NCBI GenBank assembly: GCA_013298625.1
Contig: JAAFIF010000046.1
Span: 1-64,000 of the forward strand
Source: Myxococcales bacterium
GTDB taxonomy: Bacteria > Myxococcota_A > Polyangia > Polyangiales > Ga0077539
Length of the DNA stretch: 64,000 nucleotides
Reading direction: 5' to 3'
Below are positions 54,332 through 63,013 of the stretch, piece after piece. Under the pieces are notes generated by a model, which saw only the letters and a list, made by a program, of their open reading frames with translations, searched no databases and was not told the origin of the DNA. The position numbers and the translations under genes are program-made. Position 1 is the first letter of the stretch. Every line of letters starts with the position of its first letter.

Positions 54332-54943
54332 TTGGTTCGCGTATTCGTCGCCGATGACCATCACATTGTGTGCGAGGGCCTGCGCGCTTGGGTCGAAGCG
54401 CACGACGCGCTCGAGTGGAGCGGCTGCGCGCTCGACGCCGACGCCCTGCTCGAGCGCGCCACGCACGAGCCGTGGGACGCGCTGCTGCTCGACCTCTCGC
54501 TGCCAGGATGCCCGAGCACCGAGCTGATCACCCGCGTGCGCGCAGCCCAGCCCGCGCTGCGAATCATCGTGTACTCGATGTATCCCGCCTCGGAGTACGC
54601 CAACTGGACGCTCGCCGCAGGAGCGTCCGCGTACGTCTGCAAGTCCGAGCCGCTCGCCGCGCTGTTGCAAGCGTTGCTCGCGCAGGCGCCGCCGGCCGTG
54701 ACGCCCCCGCCGCCGGACGACGCGCGGCTCGCGCACGAGAAGCTCGCTCCCCGCGAGCGCGCAGTGTTTCTCGCGATCGCGCGCGGGTGCACGCCCTCGC
54801 AGATCGCATGGGATCTCGCGATGGCGCCGAGCACCGTGAGCACGCACTTGAAGGGCGTCCGCAAGAAGCTCGGCGTGTCTTCGACGCTTGAGGTCGCCCA
54901 GTACGCAGCGCGCCACGGGATCGCCGGAGCTCGCGAAGAGTGA
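54332..54943 (+). CDS. NarL/FixJ-type response regulator
   Basis: A 203-residue regulator. The receiver domain (about residues 1-118) has the acidic pair in VFVADDHH, the phospho-accepting Asp in LLLDLSLPG, Ser/Thr in IIVYSMYPAS and Lys in AYVCKSEPL. A proline-rich linker leads to a LuxR-type HTH (about 140-195; APRERAVFLAIARGCTPSQI, MAPSTVSTHLKGVRKKLG). It starts at TTG 54332, as the receiver begins immediately. It is 4 bp upstream of its partner kinase gene. Confidence 0.9.
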   Translation: MVRVFVADDHHIVCEGLRAWVEAHDALEWSGCALDADALLERATHEPWDALLLDLSLPGCPSTELITRVRAAQPALRIIVYSMYPASEYANWTLAAGASAYVCKSEPLAALLQALLAQAPPAVTPPPPDDARLAHEKLAPRERAVFLAIARGCTPSQIAWDLAMAPSTVSTHLKGVRKKLGVSSTLEVAQYAARHGIAGAREE

Positions 54944-54947
54944 GCCG

Positions 54948-56285
54948 ATGCCCATGAGAGAGCGAGCGAGCGCGCTGCTCGACAAGCTGTTTCCCGAGCG
55001 AACGTTGGGCGAGGATCGAGCGCTCATCGAGCAAGAGCAGCGCGCGCAGTTCGCCGAGCGAGCGCGCTGGTGGGGGCCTGTTTTGTTGGTCCTGCAGGCG
55101 ATCGTCATCGTCGGGTGGATCTCGCTTTCGGTGAGCTCTCCGACGCAGCTCCTGTGGCGACGCAACGTGATCGCGCTGTGGTCGTTCGGAGAGCTGTGCG
55201 ACGTGCCGATCGTCCTCGCGGCGTTCTGGCCGCACGGCAGCCTTCGTTGGATCGCGCGCAACGCGGGTGAGCTGATGCAGACCGTCGCGCTCGTGGTGTT
55301 CGCGGGGCTGGGGCTCAACGCGCAGCTCGTGCACGGATCGGTGGCGCTGTACTGCGCGCTGTTGGTCGCCGCGCCGTTCGCTTTTCCGGCGAGGTCGTCG
55401 CACTTCGCCGTGCTCTCGACGCTCACGACGAGCGCGCTGATCGCTGGGCAATTTTGGCTCCAGCCCACGCCCATCCTCCGATGGAACAACATCAGTCTGG
55501 CCTTCGGCAGCACGGTCTTCGGCATCGCGGTCGGACGCCTGTACGTGCTCGCTCGGGTGCGCGAATTCGTGGCTCGCCGCGCGCTCGAAGAGCAGCGGCA
55601 GACGCTGGCCGCGCGCGTCGAAGAGAAGACCCACGAGCTGAGGGCGCTGGCCGCGCGGCTCGAAGAGCGACTCGAGAGCGAGCGTCGTCGAATCGCCGCG
55701 GATTTGCACGACGAGCTGGGGCAAGACCTCACCGCGCTGCAGCTCGAAGTCGCGGCGCTCGAAGCGGTGAGCAGCGACAGCAAAGCGAAGCTCGCGCCGA
55801 GGCTCGCGCGCATGTCGGGGTCGCTCGAGCGCGCGCGGGGCGCCGTGCACGCGATCCTCGAGTCGCTGCGGCCGCGCATCCTCGACGAAGAGGGGCTCGA
55901 AGCCGCGGTGCTGTGGCTCGCGCGGTCGTTCGAAGAGCGCGCGGGCGTCCCGTGCCGGACGACCATCACGCTCTTCGACGAGCCCGACCCGCTGCTGGCG
56001 ACGGTGATCTTTCGCGTGGTGCAAGAAGGGCTGACCAACATCGCGCGGCACGGCTCGCCGAAGCTCGTCGACGTCTCGGTGATCACCGAGGGAGACGAGC
56101 TTCACGTGGTCGTGCGCAACGTCGGGCAGCCTGTCGCGACGCCCGCCCGCGCGGGTCATGGTCTGTCAGGGATGCTCGATCGCGTGCGCGCGGTCGGAGG
56201 CGAGCTGCGCGTCACGCTCGATGCCGTGGAGGGAGCCACGGTGTTCGCGCGACTTCCGCTGCAAGCGACGCCCCCCGCGGCGTGA
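54948..56285 (+). CDS. NarX/DegS-type sensor histidine kinase
   Basis: A 445-residue kinase partner of the preceding regulator. About six transmembrane helices (residues 40-205; VLLVLQAIVIVGWISLSV; MQTVALVVFAGLGLNAQLV) lead to a coiled coil and a HisKA_3 domain with the phospho-accepting His in RRIAADLHDELGQDLTAL (about 255). The HATPase region shows VVQEGLTNIARHG (N-box), GHGLSGMLDRVRAVGG (G-box). No extracellular sensor domain is present, so signals are likely sensed in the membrane. ATG 54954 is a second in-frame start. Confidence 0.9.
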   Translation: MPMRERASALLDKLFPERTLGEDRALIEQEQRAQFAERARWWGPVLLVLQAIVIVGWISLSVSSPTQLLWRRNVIALWSFGELCDVPIVLAAFWPHGSLRWIARNAGELMQTVALVVFAGLGLNAQLVHGSVALYCALLVAAPFAFPARSSHFAVLSTLTTSALIAGQFWLQPTPILRWNNISLAFGSTVFGIAVGRLYVLARVREFVARRALEEQRQTLAARVEEKTHELRALAARLEERLESERRRIAADLHDELGQDLTALQLEVAALEAVSSDSKAKLAPRLARMSGSLERARGAVHAILESLRPRILDEEGLEAAVLWLARSFEERAGVPCRTTITLFDEPDPLLATVIFRVVQEGLTNIARHGSPKLVDVSVITEGDELHVVVRNVGQPVATPARAGHGLSGMLDRVRAVGGELRVTLDAVEGATVFARLPLQATPPAA

Positions 56286-56418
56286 CCGCTCGAACCGTAC
56301 GAATTACTTCGTATGGAAAGTCTGCACCCACCCATGTAACCGACTGGTTCTTGGACTTTTGTGCATGGGCGATGGTCGTCGGTGTGCAGAGCGGTCCGCT
56401 TTCGGGAGTGAACTGAGA

Positions 56419-58233
56419 ATGAAACTTCGATACACGCCCTCGACGAGCGCTACGACGCTGGCGTTGCTCGTGAGCGTCGCGTGCGCTGTTGGATGCTCGC
56501 CGAGCATGCCCTCGGCCGACGCGGGCGCAGACAGCAGCGCGATGGACGTGCCCACGGACATGGGCACCGACGCGAGCAGCGACAGCACGCCCCCGAGCGA
56601 CAGCGGGATGCGTCCCGGTACGACGGCCGACGCGATGTGCATGGAGAACTGCATGGCCGACGGCGACCTCAACACGCGTCAGGTCTGCGGGACGACGGGC
56701 ACGACGTACTCGTATTGCGCGTGGGAATGCGCGCAGGTTCCGGCCGGTGTCTCGGTCTATCCGGGCGCGTGCAACGCCGACGGAACTCCGCCCGCCGACC
56801 GCCCCCCGACGCCCGCCGACGGCACGCACGTCTGTGACTGGATCAAGATCGGCACGAGCTGGATCTCTCTCGCCTGCGGCAGCGACCTCGACGACCCGAT
56901 CATGCAACAGGGCGACGACCTCGAGCCAACGGACCCGCCCGCCGATGGCGGAGCCGCCCCCGACGCGAGCGCGCCCGATGCGAGCGAGCCTGACGCGAGT
57001 GAGCCCGACGCGAGTGCTCCCGACGCGAGCGCTCCCGATGCGAGCGCGCCCGACGCGAGCGCGCCCGACGCGAGCGCGCCCGACGCGAGTGCTCCCGATG
57101 CAAGCGCGCCCGATGCGAGCCGCCCTGGACCGTCGATCGACCCGATGATGTTGCCCGACAGCGTCGATCACCGCGCGCGCTTCGGAGCGGCGGAGAACCA
57201 GGGCAGCGTCGGAGCGTGCACTGCGTTCGCGACGACCGCGGGCCTCGAGAGCGCGCTCGCAGCACGCGGGCTGCGCACGGATTTGAGCGAGCAGCACTTG
57301 TGGCTGCGCTACTGCCAACCGAGCATGGAGTCCGCGCTCGAAGCCGCGCGTCGAGGAGTCGCTGCGAAGACCACCGCGGATATGCGCGGATATATGTACG
57401 ACGGCGCGAGCGCGACGGGGCGCGCGAAGATGTGCGAGACGCGCGGGACGCCCGACACCGATGCGCAGATGATGCTCGACACGCTCGCGCAGTTCTCGGT
57501 CACGTCCGTGGACGAGATCGAGCCCACTGCAGGCAACATGGCGCCCACGCCCGAGCAGCTACGCCGCGCGATCGGCCTGGGAAACGACGTGGTGATCGCC
57601 GTGTCGCTCAACAGCGCAGAGTGGAGCTCGCCGCCAAGCAACACGATTCCTGAGTCGAACGTGCGCGGCGCGTCGGGACACGCCGTGCTGCTCGTCGGCT
57701 ACGAGCGTCGAGGGACGACCTGGTACTTCCTCATGCGCAATTCATGGGGCGATTCGTGGGCCGACCGCGGCTACGCGTGGGTCTCGGAGAACTATCTTCG
57801 CGCCCACTTGTACCGCCCCGCGTTCACCATCCAGGCGTCGTGCGAGCGGTGCCTGTCGAGCATTCCCAACTGCCCTGCGGGACAAGCCGCGTCGTCGATC
57901 GACGGAACGTGCCGCCGTCAATGCCCCGACGGATCGCTCGCCAACGCGATGGATCAGTGCCCACCTCCTCCGATGTGCGCCGCGGAGTTCGTCAACGACC
58001 CCGTCACGACGTCCTGCGTCCCCGCCTGCCGCATGGGAACGTTCAACTACGCTAGCGGCATCACGCAGACCTGCCGCCCCGCTGGCTGCACCGTGAACAT
58101 CCCCATGGGAACCAACGGATGCACCACGGCCGGCGGTTGCACGCTGCACTGCCCTGCCCCGCAGTGCTCGATCGGCACCTCTCGCAACGAGTTCGGCAAC
58201 CCGATCACCGTGTGCATGCGCCCGAGCATGTGA
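56419..58233 (+). CDS. Lipoprotein with Kazal-like domain and papain-like (C1A) peptidase domain
   Basis: A 604-residue lipoprotein (lipobox AVGCS near residue 26). Residues about 75-115 form a Kazal-like unit (CMENCMADGDLNTRQVCGTT, then YSYCAWECAQ and GAC), the fold of serine-protease inhibitors. Then follows an Asp/Ala/Pro array of eleven PDAS units. The peptidase domain (about 250-475) has NQGSVGACTAFATTAGLESA with the Gln and nucleophile Cys, the His in SGHAVLLVGYERRG and the Asn in MRNSWGDSWADRGYAWV. The last 130 residues are Cys-rich (CERCLSSIPNCPAGQ). It is probably a surface protease; whether the Kazal unit inhibits another protease is unknown. Confidence 0.85.
   Translation: MKLRYTPSTSATTLALLVSVACAVGCSPSMPSADAGADSSAMDVPTDMGTDASSDSTPPSDSGMRPGTTADAMCMENCMADGDLNTRQVCGTTGTTYSYCAWECAQVPAGVSVYPGACNADGTPPADRPPTPADGTHVCDWIKIGTSWISLACGSDLDDPIMQQGDDLEPTDPPADGGAAPDASAPDASEPDASEPDASAPDASAPDASAPDASAPDASAPDASAPDASAPDASRPGPSIDPMMLPDSVDHRARFGAAENQGSVGACTAFATTAGLESALAARGLRTDLSEQHLWLRYCQPSMESALEAARRGVAAKTTADMRGYMYDGASATGRAKMCETRGTPDTDAQMMLDTLAQFSVTSVDEIEPTAGNMAPTPEQLRRAIGLGNDVVIAVSLNSAEWSSPPSNTIPESNVRGASGHAVLLVGYERRGTTWYFLMRNSWGDSWADRGYAWVSENYLRAHLYRPAFTIQASCERCLSSIPNCPAGQAASSIDGTCRRQCPDGSLANAMDQCPPPPMCAAEFVNDPVTTSCVPACRMGTFNYASGITQTCRPAGCTVNIPMGTNGCTTAGGCTLHCPAPQCSIGTSRNEFGNPITVCMRPSM
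56956..57120 (+). repeat. 15-bp tandem repeat encoding (A/E)PDAS, 11 units
   Basis: Eleven consecutive 15-bp units of the form GCGCCCGACGCGAGC encode APDAS (two units EPDAS). They form a linker between the Kazal-like and peptidase domains. Synonymous differences show that the units are not identical, so the array is not very recent throughout. Confidence 0.92.
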
Positions 58234-58332
58234 GCGAAGCGCGCGAGCAGTCACCGTGGGTGACCTCGCTCACTCGCACCCGAGTCATCCTGCGCAAGCC
58301 CCCGCGCTTCACCCTGCGCGCGACTCGGGGGC

Positions 58333-58449
58333 TAAACCACTACCGCGCCGGGGTTCGTCGTTTTGCCTCTGCGCGGCGGTGGTTTGCCTTGATTTCTACC
58401 GCGCTCATCCGCTCCGGTCATCTGTGATGCCCGAGGCGGGCGCGGTATA
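58333..58449 (+). mobile_element. Repeat B, copy 2 (MITE-like, 117 bp)
   Basis: Begins TAAACCACTACCGCGCCGGGG and ends GGGCGCGGTATA. It lies 15 bp upstream of the start of the HXXEE membrane protein gene, so it may provide or disturb the promoter (its end is TATATAA with the flank). Confidence 0.87.
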
Positions 58450-58463
58450 TAACCCACTGCGCG

Positions 58464-59147
58464 ATGACTCTGCTCACAGCATGGCCTTGGTTCGGCGCTC
58501 TGGCCGCGCTCGTGATGATCTTCTGGGTGGCGAGCGGCGACCGCCGCAGAGCGAGCGACCCGTGGTGGTGGCTCGTGTTGCTCTTGCCCGTGTACGTCCT
58601 GCACCAGTTCGAAGAGCACGGCATCGACGCGCGCGGGCACGTGTACGCGTTTCGCGCGGCGCTCTGCCACACGCTGCACCAACCCCAAGCAACCTGCCCC
58701 GCGGACGAAGCGTTTATCTTCGCCGTCAACGTCGGAGGCGTGTGGCTCGCCGGCGCGCTCGCAGCCTTCGCGAGCAGCCGCCGCGACGCCGCAGGAATCG
58801 CCATCCTCGGCCTCCCCTTCGTCAACGGCGTCGTTCACATCGCCGCGGCCGTCCGTGAGCGCGCGTACAACCCCGGACTGCTGACGGCGATCGCGCTGCT
58901 GGTTCCGTATGCGCTCGTCACCGCGCGGCTCTTTTTGCGAACGCGCGTCGTCCTCGCGCGGCGCGCGCTGACGGTGATCATGGTTGCCGGCGTGCTGTTG
59001 CACGGCGTGCTGCTCGCCGCGCTCATGCTCTACAGCCGCGGATCGCTCAGCCGCCCCGCGATGCTCGCGATTCAGGTCGCCAACGGAGCGCTCCCTTTCG
59101 TCCTCGGCCGAATCTTTCTGCGCGCTGCTCCGCCCGCTCAACGGTGA
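58464..59147 (+). CDS. HXXEE-domain membrane protein
   Basis: A 227-residue protein with about six transmembrane helices. The motif VLHQFEEHGIDARG (HxFEEH, about residue 47) is the signature of the HXXEE family. Later helices contain VNVGGVWLAGALAAFAS and LPFVNGVVHIAAAVRERAYN, where N and H are also conserved-looking. The clustered His/Glu in the membrane suggest metal binding or an enzyme active site; the family's activity is not established. ATG 58464 is 15 bp after repeat B2. Confidence 0.8.
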   Translation: MTLLTAWPWFGALAALVMIFWVASGDRRRASDPWWWLVLLLPVYVLHQFEEHGIDARGHVYAFRAALCHTLHQPQATCPADEAFIFAVNVGGVWLAGALAAFASSRRDAAGIAILGLPFVNGVVHIAAAVRERAYNPGLLTAIALLVPYALVTARLFLRTRVVLARRALTVIMVAGVLLHGVLLAALMLYSRGSLSRPAMLAIQVANGALPFVLGRIFLRAAPPAQR

Positions 59148-59704
59148 TCATCGCGCCGCGCAGGCTCGTTGAGCGCCGCGGTGTACGGTCGCGCGCGCCG
59201 CTCTGCGAAGCCGTCGATCATCAGCCCGACGCCCGAGAAGAACACCAGCGCGATGCCGAGCCCTTGCGTGAAGTCCCCGCGCGTCGCGAAGCACCAGGCC
59301 GACCACTGCGAACGACGCCCATGCAACGAGGCAAATGGGCCACGCGCGGTTCACCTTCTCCATGCGCGCGAGCTCGTCGCGCCGCGCGGCCTCCGGCGAG
59401 GCCTCTAAACCACTACCGCGACGGGGATCGTAGTTTTCCCGGTGCGCGGCAGTGGTTTGACTTGATTTCAACGGCTCGTTGAAAGAGCCGATCCGCTTGG
59501 GCATCTTCGATGCCCGTCGCGGGCGCGGTATAGCGAAGCGCTCGCCGCGGCGACTTGAGCCGGCGTTCGAAAGCCCACCGACGCGCCGACGACGGTCATC
59601 AACACGCCCAGCAGCAGAAACGGCACCGCCACGCCTCGCGTAAATCCACCGCTGTTTTCGCTGACGAGTCAGCCGCCGAACACCAGGCTCAACAGACCGA
59701 GCGG
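59138..59704 (-). pseudogene. Membrane protein gene broken by repeat B3, frameshifts and repeat A9
   Basis: Read on the minus strand, pieces of one membrane protein are recognisable in order. Next to repeat A9: PLGLLSLVFGG, then an in-frame stop near 59670, then TRGVAVPFLLLGVLMTVVGA and FRTPAQVAAASASL. Repeat B3 follows. Next comes EASPEAARRDELARMEKVNR and AWPICLVAWASFAVVGLVLR, then after a frameshift near 59290, ATRGDFTQGLGIALVFFSGV and IDGFAERRARPYTAAL. The protein would have four helices if joined. Its 5' end is missing at repeat A9. It overlaps the HXXEE gene stop by 10 bp, tail to tail. Confidence 0.8.
59406..59532 (+). mobile_element. Repeat B, copy 3 (MITE-like, 127 bp) inside a gene
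   Basis: Begins TAAACCACTACCGCGACGGG and ends CGTCGCGGGCGCGGTATA. The terminal inverted repeats extend to GACGGGGATC against GACGGGCATC. It is 10 bp longer than the other copies because of an extra internal stretch (GGCTCGTTGAAAGAGCC, itself a small hairpin). It splits a membrane-protein gene, direct evidence of mobility. Confidence 0.9.
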
Positions 59705-59869
59705 CCAACACAGCATCGCCTGTGAAAACGGCGGAGATCGCGTCGTGCGGCGCGGTGGAGCCATCGCCGGGAGGCAGCCACGGGCAGAGCACGGCGGCGA
59801 GGCTACCGGCGATCGGGTCGCCGACTCCGGTCGCGTGAGCGACCGACCGCCGTTGATTGTCCTATCCTC
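59705..59869 (+). repeat. Repeat A, copy 9 (165 bp)
   Basis: Full length (GTTGATTG right arm). It truncates the 5' end of the minus-strand membrane-protein pseudogene on its left. Confidence 0.97.
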
Positions 59870-60086
59870 GTCCCGCCCCGCAACTGGCCCAGCGCGTCGA
59901 GAGATTGTGGCCGAGCGCGAGTATTTCTCCGTTCACCGAGCGCTCGCGCCGCTCGTGGGACGCTTCGAACGCCGTGGCCGTCCGCTTGCAGTCACGGTGG
60001 TTCGCTCCGTCGCGTGTGCCACCGTGCGCCGTGAAACAGAGCGCTCACCGGCGGACCGCTACGCCGATTGCAGAGGGCTACAAATC
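59870..60086. other. Leader region between repeat A9 and small lipoprotein
   Basis: A plus-strand frame is open from the repeat to the lipoprotein gene and beyond, without a clear separate gene (REIVAEREYFSVHRALAPLV is the most protein-like part). It may hold another orphan fragment or simply the promoter of the small exported protein. Confidence 0.35.
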
Positions 60087-60521
60087 ATGACACACGAAAA
60101 CAAGATCCCGCACTTTCTTCGGTTCTCTCGCGCGATCGCGCTCGTCGGTTCGCTCGCTGCGTTCGCGTCGCAGGGCGCCGGGTGCGCGGCGAGCGTCGGC
60201 CCGACGGGCGACGGAGGCGACAGCAGCGTCGCGTGCACTTGCTGCCCGACGTTCAGCCTCACGGGCGTGTGTCCTGCGTCGTATCCGGACGGCGGAGCAG
60301 GAGCGCCGCTTGCGCCGGATTCGAGCGCTGAATCGCCACAAGACTCTGGCTCGATGCGCATGGTCGACGCAGGCCCACAGCCCATCGACGCAGGAACGTC
60401 GCCGCAGTACCTCGATCCCCCCGCGGGATCGCGCTGGTGCACTGCAGCGGACAGAGGTCCCAACGGAGGGACGCTGTGCCCCGTCGCCGGTCCGCTCGCG
60501 CCTCCCGAGCTCGACGCCTGA
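60087..60521 (+). CDS. Small Cys-containing exported protein
   Basis: A 144-residue exported protein. Signal peptide with hydrophobic core AIALVGSLAAFASQGAGCAA; GAGC may be a lipobox. The mature part is short and low in structure, with CTCCPTFSLTGVCPASYPDG and a Ser/Asp/Pro linker, then SRWCTAADRGPNGGTLC. Five or six Cys may pair in the periplasm. Same style as other lipoproteins of the window; function unknown. Confidence 0.65.
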   Translation: MTHENKIPHFLRFSRAIALVGSLAAFASQGAGCAASVGPTGDGGDSSVACTCCPTFSLTGVCPASYPDGGAGAPLAPDSSAESPQDSGSMRMVDAGPQPIDAGTSPQYLDPPAGSRWCTAADRGPNGGTLCPVAGPLAPPELDA

Positions 60522-60581
60522 GCCACAGCACGCTCGAGCCCGAAGCAGCGCTGAATTGGCCTTCCGCAGGCGGCTTCGAGG

Positions 60582-60746
60582 CCGACACAGCATCGCCTGT
60601 GAAAACGGCGGAGATCGCGTCGTGCGGCGCGGTGCAGTCATCGCCGGGAGGCAGCCACGGGCAGAGCACGGCGGCGAGGCTACCGGCGATCGGGTCGCCG
60701 ACTGCGGTCGCGTGAGCGACCGACCGCCGTTGGATGTCCTATCCTC
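60582..60746 (+). repeat. Repeat A, copy 10 (165 bp)
   Basis: Full length (CCGACACAGCATCG start, GTGCAGTCATCG substitution, GTTGGATG right arm). It is the closest neighbour of another copy (877 bp from copy 9) and lies between two plus-strand genes. Confidence 0.97.
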
Positions 60747-60838
60747 CGAAATTGCAGAGCAGCAGCAGCTTCGAAGCACCGAGCGATGGACCGGAGGCGT
60801 GGTTGCCCGCGAGGTCCGTTGCGTAGGACAAGCGCGGG

Positions 60839-62248
60839 ATGAACGTGGACGCTCCCGTGTGCGCCGCGATGCTGCTCCGCGGGCGATGGAACTTCGAGGC
60901 CGCGATCGCGCACGCCGTGACGCTCGAACGAGCGGAGCAACGGCGCTGGCTCTACGAGGTCGCGCGCGTGATCGCTCCGGCGGACATGCTAGCGCTCTGG
61001 TCGCGCTTTTCGAGAGAGGACCTCGCGGAGCCGTGGGAGTTGGCTCGGCCCCCGTCGATCGCGCTGATCGCCCGCGCGCTCGCGCTCGGAGCGGTCGACG
61101 TCGCAGACTCGCTGACGGCGGCCGCGTCGCTCGACGGCAAGATCGCGCACGCATGGCATTGCGCGGGCGCTGCATCGGCGCGCGTCGCTGCGCTGGCGCG
61201 TGCTGCGCTCACCGCGCAACGCGAACGCTCGCTGCGGCTGCGGCGCGGGAGCGTCGAGCTGCTGTCCGAGCGGGTGAGCCTCACCCTCGCGCTGCCCAAG
61301 GACGAAGCGGCGCGCGTGCTGCTCGCGCTGCCGGAGGATCTCACCGGGGCGGCTCCGCTGGTCGTAGAGACGGCGAACCCTGCGGTGCGCGCGTCGCCGC
61401 GAGCGCACGCGCAGGCGCTGCGAGACGTTTGCCTCGGCGTGACAAACTCCTTCGGCAGCGGTCCCTACGTCGAGTACGAGTTCTTCAATCCCGACCACGG
61501 ACGTAGCGGCAGCGCGTTCAGTCAGCTCGTCGAAGCGCTGTGCGCAGCGGGCCTCGACACCGTCGCGGTCGCGCTCTTCGAGCTCGCAGCGGACGAGCCG
61601 ATCGTCGTCGACGAGCCCGCGGCGTGGCACTTTCTCGACCAAGCCGCGGTGCTTGCTGCGCTCGATCGCGCATTCACGGCAGCGCAGCGCGAGGCGATCG
61701 AGCAGCGCGTCCTCGCGCAAGCGAAACAGCAGGCGAACAAGCATGCACCAACGTGGCTGCAGCTCTCGAAGAGCCTGTCGGAGCGCGGTCGCGAACGCTG
61801 CTTCGAAGAGATCCTTCGCTGCGACGATGCGAGCGCGAGCGAGCTTCCGACGGAGCACCGAGCGCGCGTGTTGGCGCGGGACTTCGCTGCGTTCGACGAG
61901 GCGATCGAGGTGACGCCGACCTTCGAAATCGCGTACCGCGATCACGCCATCGTGCGTGCGCTCGCGCGGCTTCCGTCGGACGACGCGCGTGTCGTGAGCT
62001 TCGTCGACAGCCGCTTCGAGCGCGCGTATCCGTTGGTCGCGATGGTTCCGGCGGCCGACGGTTGGAGCCGCGGATCAGCGTCGCTGCTCGCGTGGGTGCT
62101 CGATGCGGCGCGTAGCGGCAGTGCAGTCGCGATCGCGCGGCTCGCGCGCTGCACGAGTGAGGGCGTTGCGTTCTGGAGGGAGAGCGCGTTCTACCGCGGA
62201 CTGCCGACGGACATCGTGGACGCAGCGATCGACGCGAGCCAGCGATGA
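60839..62248 (+). CDS. Hypothetical helical protein
   Basis: A 469-residue soluble protein, Ala/Leu/Arg/Glu-rich and mostly helical (FEAAIAHAVTLERAEQRRWL; VAVALFELAADEPIVVDEPA; REAIEQRVLAQAKQQANKHA). The rhythm is TPR- or HEAT-like without a clean consensus. A short aromatic stretch (SFGSGPYVEYEFFNPDHGRS, about 205) interrupts it. No catalytic motif, signal peptide or membrane segment. The start is ATG 60839, 92 bp after repeat A10. Confidence 0.7.
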   Translation: MNVDAPVCAAMLLRGRWNFEAAIAHAVTLERAEQRRWLYEVARVIAPADMLALWSRFSREDLAEPWELARPPSIALIARALALGAVDVADSLTAAASLDGKIAHAWHCAGAASARVAALARAALTAQRERSLRLRRGSVELLSERVSLTLALPKDEAARVLLALPEDLTGAAPLVVETANPAVRASPRAHAQALRDVCLGVTNSFGSGPYVEYEFFNPDHGRSGSAFSQLVEALCAAGLDTVAVALFELAADEPIVVDEPAAWHFLDQAAVLAALDRAFTAAQREAIEQRVLAQAKQQANKHAPTWLQLSKSLSERGRERCFEEILRCDDASASELPTEHRARVLARDFAAFDEAIEVTPTFEIAYRDHAIVRALARLPSDDARVVSFVDSRFERAYPLVAMVPAADGWSRGSASLLAWVLDAARSGSAVAIARLARCTSEGVAFWRESAFYRGLPTDIVDAAIDASQR

Positions 62249-62359
62249 GCGGCGCGCGCTGCGTGCGGCGAACGCGCAGCGTTGGCGGTGCCGACCTCCG
62301 AGCGCCGCGCTCACTTGGGAAGACGCCAGCGACCCGATCGTGCAGTCGGAAAGAGACGG

Positions 62360-62480
62360 CCATTCCCGCTGGGGCCCTCGAGCGTTCTTCTCCGTCGGTT
62401 CGGGGGGTTGAGGTGGTTCGACGTCATTTCGACCGCGCCGCGATTGAACATCGATGTCGTTCCGTTGGAACGCGGTCTAT
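62360..62480 (+). repeat. Degenerate repeat B-like sequence
   Basis: GGTGGTTCGACGTCATTTCGACCGCG (given in part) matches the repeat B segment GTGGTTTGACTTGATTTCAA, and the right end GGAACGCGGTCTAT resembles GGGCGCGGTATA. The left arm is poorly conserved. As with repeat B1, the neighbouring gene's stop codon (TAG, 62477-62479 on the minus strand) falls in its terminal bases. Confidence 0.45.
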
Positions 62481-63013
62481 CCCTTGAACCAACGACGCAG
62501 ACGATCGAGCATCGTCGTCGAGGACTCTGGCGCTTCACGCGAGTCCTCTTGTGGCCTGGATCCCTGCGGTGCCGCGATGGGAGGGTGGATGGGCCGCGGA
62601 TCGCTCGGCGCGGTCGGCTTCGGCATGCGCTGCGGCATTGGCGGGTTCACCGTCTCGTGCGGCATCGGCGGAACCAGCCACACACCCAGCGATGGGTCGA
62701 TTCCGTCAGTCGGCCCAGGACCAAAGAACACAACACCGTGGCAGCCGGGGCCCACCATCGAGCGCGGCGGCATGAATCCAAACGCCGCGGATTCCTCCAG
62801 CTTCCACGCGCTTTCGCGGCACTCGCTCAGCGCGCGCGCGATTCCGTCGACGCCTTCGTCCGCGCGCGGAACCCAGACGCCTACCGCCCCGTCGTTGTAC
62901 GGAACAGCCCACACGCCTCGCGCCCACAACGCGAGCCACGGGTCGATCGGCGACGGATGGTCGAGCTGGAGCTTTCTCGCCTCGCGCACGACCGCGCGAC
63001 AAGCGAGCACCAC
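62477..63013 (-). CDS. Hypothetical protein with proline-rich tail
   Basis: A 178-residue protein. The first half is folded-looking (WLALWARGVWAVPYNDGAVG, SECRESAWKLEESAAFGFMP), the second half proline-rich (PPMPHETVNPPMPQRMPKPT) with a basic end (LDRLRRWFKG). It starts at GTG 63013, directly following the stop of the upstream gene, so the two are coupled. No family recognised. Its stop lies in a degenerate repeat B end. Confidence 0.65.
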   Translation of the reverse strand: MVLACRAVVREARKLQLDHPSPIDPWLALWARGVWAVPYNDGAVGVWVPRADEGVDGIARALSECRESAWKLEESAAFGFMPPRSMVGPGCHGVVFFGPGPTDGIDPSLGVWLVPPMPHETVNPPMPQRMPKPTAPSDPRPIHPPIAAPQGSRPQEDSREAPESSTTMLDRLRRWFKG

